A stretch of 44,172 nt of DNA. Source: Alphaproteobacteria bacterium. Lineage in GTDB: Bacteria; Pseudomonadota; Alphaproteobacteria; Caulobacterales; Parvularculaceae. The stretch covers positions 1 to 44,172 of the forward strand of contig JAUHYK010000030.1 in NCBI GenBank assembly GCA_030426465.1, given 5' to 3'. The notes under the pieces were generated by a model. That model worked only from the letters and a program-made list of their open reading frames with translations. It searched no databases and was not told where the DNA came from. The translations under genes and the position numbers were made by a program. Positions 42,870 through 44,172 of the stretch are shown here, in pieces (position 1 is the first letter of the stretch; every line of letters begins with the position of its first letter).

Positions 42870-43814
42870 ATGGCCCTCGATCCCCAGACAAAAGCCCTCC
42901 TCGACGTCATGAATGCGATGGAAGGCCCTAAACTCTATGAAATGGCGATCAAAGACGCTCGTATGGCGCTGGAAACAATTTCCATAGAGAACGGCGGCGC
43001 GCGCCAGGAAGTCAAACAGGTTGAAAACAGGGATATAGACGGCCCGAACGGCGCCATTCCCGTTCGCATATACTGGCCCGAAAACGGCGCCGGCAAACGG
43101 CCTCTCCTTCTTTTTTATCATGGCGGCGGTTTCGCGCTCGGCAACCTCGATTCTCATGACGGCCTTTGCCGCACATTATGTCAGGAAGCAGGAATTATTG
43201 TCGTCAATGTTCATTATCGCCAGCCGCCCGAGCACCCTTTTCCTGCCGCCCCCGACGACTGTTACGCTGCGCTATTGTGGACGAAAAATAACGCCGAATC
43301 TCTAGGCGGCGATGCAAACTGCATCGTCGTCGCAGGCGACAGCGCCGGCGGCAATCTTGCAACGTCTGTTTGCCTAATGGCGAAACAAAATGGCGGGCCT
43401 AGCGTCTCTTACCAGATCCTTTGCTATCCAGGACTGATGCGGACCGCCAATGATGTCACGCCGTCACGCAAGAAGTTTGGCGGGGGCGGATATTTTCTGT
43501 CAGCAGGTGACGTTCAATGGATCGCGGATATGTACACGCCGAATCCGGATGATCTGACGAATCCGCTCGCCTACCCGCTGCTGGCCGAAGATTTGTCCCG
43601 GCTTCCGCCAGCGCTTGTCATCTCAGCCGGAAACGACATGTTACATGATGAAGACAAAGAGTTTGCGGAAAAGTTGCAAGCGGCTGGCGTCGAGACAGAG
43701 TATGTTGACTATCCAGGGACCATTCACGGCTTCATTTCATTCAACGGCGTTCTTGACGTCGGCCGGGATGCTCTTGCGCTTATCACACAGAGATTAAAAG
43801 AACGCCTCCGCTAG
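42870..43814 (+). CDS. Alpha/beta hydrolase, hormone-sensitive-lipase type esterase (2)
   Basis: A 314-residue HSL-family esterase with HGGG (84-87), GDSAGG (Ser158), an Asp in ALVISAGNDMLHDE and His in TIHGF near the C terminus. The ATG at 42870 follows AGGA and is 26 bases after the ligase stop; the frame runs further up inside the ligase gene but that part is a shadow. It hydrolyses esters of small or aromatic acids. It closes the plus-strand operon and could release the acid that the ligase activates. Confidence 0.9.
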   Translation: MALDPQTKALLDVMNAMEGPKLYEMAIKDARMALETISIENGGARQEVKQVENRDIDGPNGAIPVRIYWPENGAGKRPLLLFYHGGGFALGNLDSHDGLCRTLCQEAGIIVVNVHYRQPPEHPFPAAPDDCYAALLWTKNNAESLGGDANCIVVAGDSAGGNLATSVCLMAKQNGGPSVSYQILCYPGLMRTANDVTPSRKKFGGGGYFLSAGDVQWIADMYTPNPDDLTNPLAYPLLAEDLSRLPPALVISAGNDMLHDEDKEFAEKLQAAGVETEYVDYPGTIHGFISFNGVLDVGRDALALITQRLKERLR

Positions 43815-43818
43815 AGGT

Positions 43819-44019
43819 TCAGGGCCGGCGTATCGGATCAGCGCCGTCCCAACCTTCCGCCTGCGCCTTTATTCCTGCAAACATATCCTCGACGCCGTCG
43901 CTCAGCTCGATCAGCTCAATCATGCCCGGCAGTTTTCCTTGCGTGTCGATATAGGCGAAACGCTTGCGCCCGACCGGAACAACTTCGCCGACGACTCGGT
44001 GATGATGCCGTCCATCTGC
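43819..44019 (-). CDS. VOC (glyoxalase/dioxygenase) family protein, C-terminal part
   Basis: About 67 codons are readable on the minus strand: [40 protein letters not shown], ending DGADPIRRP. This is the end of a vicinal-oxygen-chelate protein of about 150-200 residues. It converges on the esterase with four bases between stop codons. The frame meets a stop at 44020-44022, where VOC homology should continue, so the upstream part is missing because of the join to foreign sequence at the window end. Confidence 0.75.
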   Translation of the reverse strand, partial: ADGRHHHRVVGEVVPVGRKRFAYIDTQGKLPGMIELIELSDGVEDMFAGIKAQAEGWDGADPIRRP

Positions 44020-44048
44020 TCATCGACCGGAGCCGGCTCGCCTGGCGT

Positions 44049-44172
44049 GTGGACATCGTCCGCAAGGCCCTGCAGTCGCCGGTGCGCCAGATCGCCGAGA
44101 ACGCCGGTAGCGAAGGCTCCGTCGTGGTCGGCAAGCTGCTCGAGAAGAACGACAACAACTACGGTTTCGATG
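44049..44172 (+). CDS. groL: GroEL fragment (chimeric contig end)
   Basis: Forty-one codons read GroEL on the plus strand: [20 protein letters not shown], then [11 protein letters not shown] and NNYGFD, the conserved C-terminal half of the chaperonin (about residues 420-470 of 540). The reading frame upstream of 44049 is not GroEL, and there is no room for the N-terminal half. The join with a minus-strand VOC gene within 50 bases looks like an assembly or amplification chimera rather than a gene in place. Confidence 0.85.
   Translation, partial: MDIVRKALQSPVRQIAENAGSEGSVVVGKLLEKNDNNYGFD

Overview
The window is chromosomal DNA of a GC-rich, Gram-negative alphaproteobacterium, most likely of the Caulobacterales/Parvularculales type. 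The evidence is two TonB-dependent receptors, Tat and lipoprotein signals, a CtrA-type TTAA-N7-TTAA box, a GANTC site and an NrdR box in front of nrdA, a bacterial deoxyhypusine-synthase-like homospermidine synthase, and alphaproteobacterial small families (DUF1353, DUF423, SEC-C). No species can be named from the sequence alone.

Layout. 1-2.2 kb: polyamine genes (a partial ornithine/lysine decarboxylase and a homospermidine-synthase-like gene) closed by a strong terminator. 2.2-5.8 kb: an HSL-type esterase, a three-histidine-box membrane desaturase, two small unknown genes and an HTH regulator. 5.9-12.8 kb: uup (ABC-F), a thioesterase, a four-helix membrane protein, then nrdA under a compound CtrA/NrdR promoter region, with a small zinc-ligand protein coupled to its stop. 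12.8-13.7 kb: an AT-richer coiled-coil plus TIR gene of the AbTir type, next to a SEC-C gene broken by two single-base insertions. 14-19.2 kb: small conserved genes (DUF1353, a 127-aa unknown, a SlyD-like FKBP, a DUF3365 cytochrome-like lipoprotein, DUF423), one very short membrane protein and a structured leader.

19.2-29.7 kb is a coherent accessory block. It has two TonB-dependent receptors, a TauE/SafE exporter in an operon with a HisC-like aminotransferase, and a divergent paralogous aminotransferase. Both aminotransferases carry Tat signals, which suggests PLP enzymes working outside the cytoplasm on something imported by the receptors. 30-32.5 kb holds a candidate small RNA, a DmdC-like acyl-CoA dehydrogenase and decayed DNA with a sulfatase-like tail.

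At 32.5 kb lies the 3' half of a tRNA-Val(CAC) gene, which looks like the distal attachment site of an integrated element extending to the right. Beyond it (32.9-43.8 kb) is a catabolic cluster: LuxR-type regulator, DUF2783, FAD monooxygenase, metallo-beta-lactamase-fold protein lacking its second metal site, cupin, allene-oxide-cyclase-barrel protein, bicupin, two alpha/beta hydrolases, SDR and acyl-CoA ligase. It looks like a pathway that hydroxylates, cleaves, oxidises and CoA-activates an aromatic or terpenoid-like compound; the substrate is unknown. The last about 150 bases look chimeric: a VOC-protein tail on the minus strand runs into a GroEL fragment on the plus strand.
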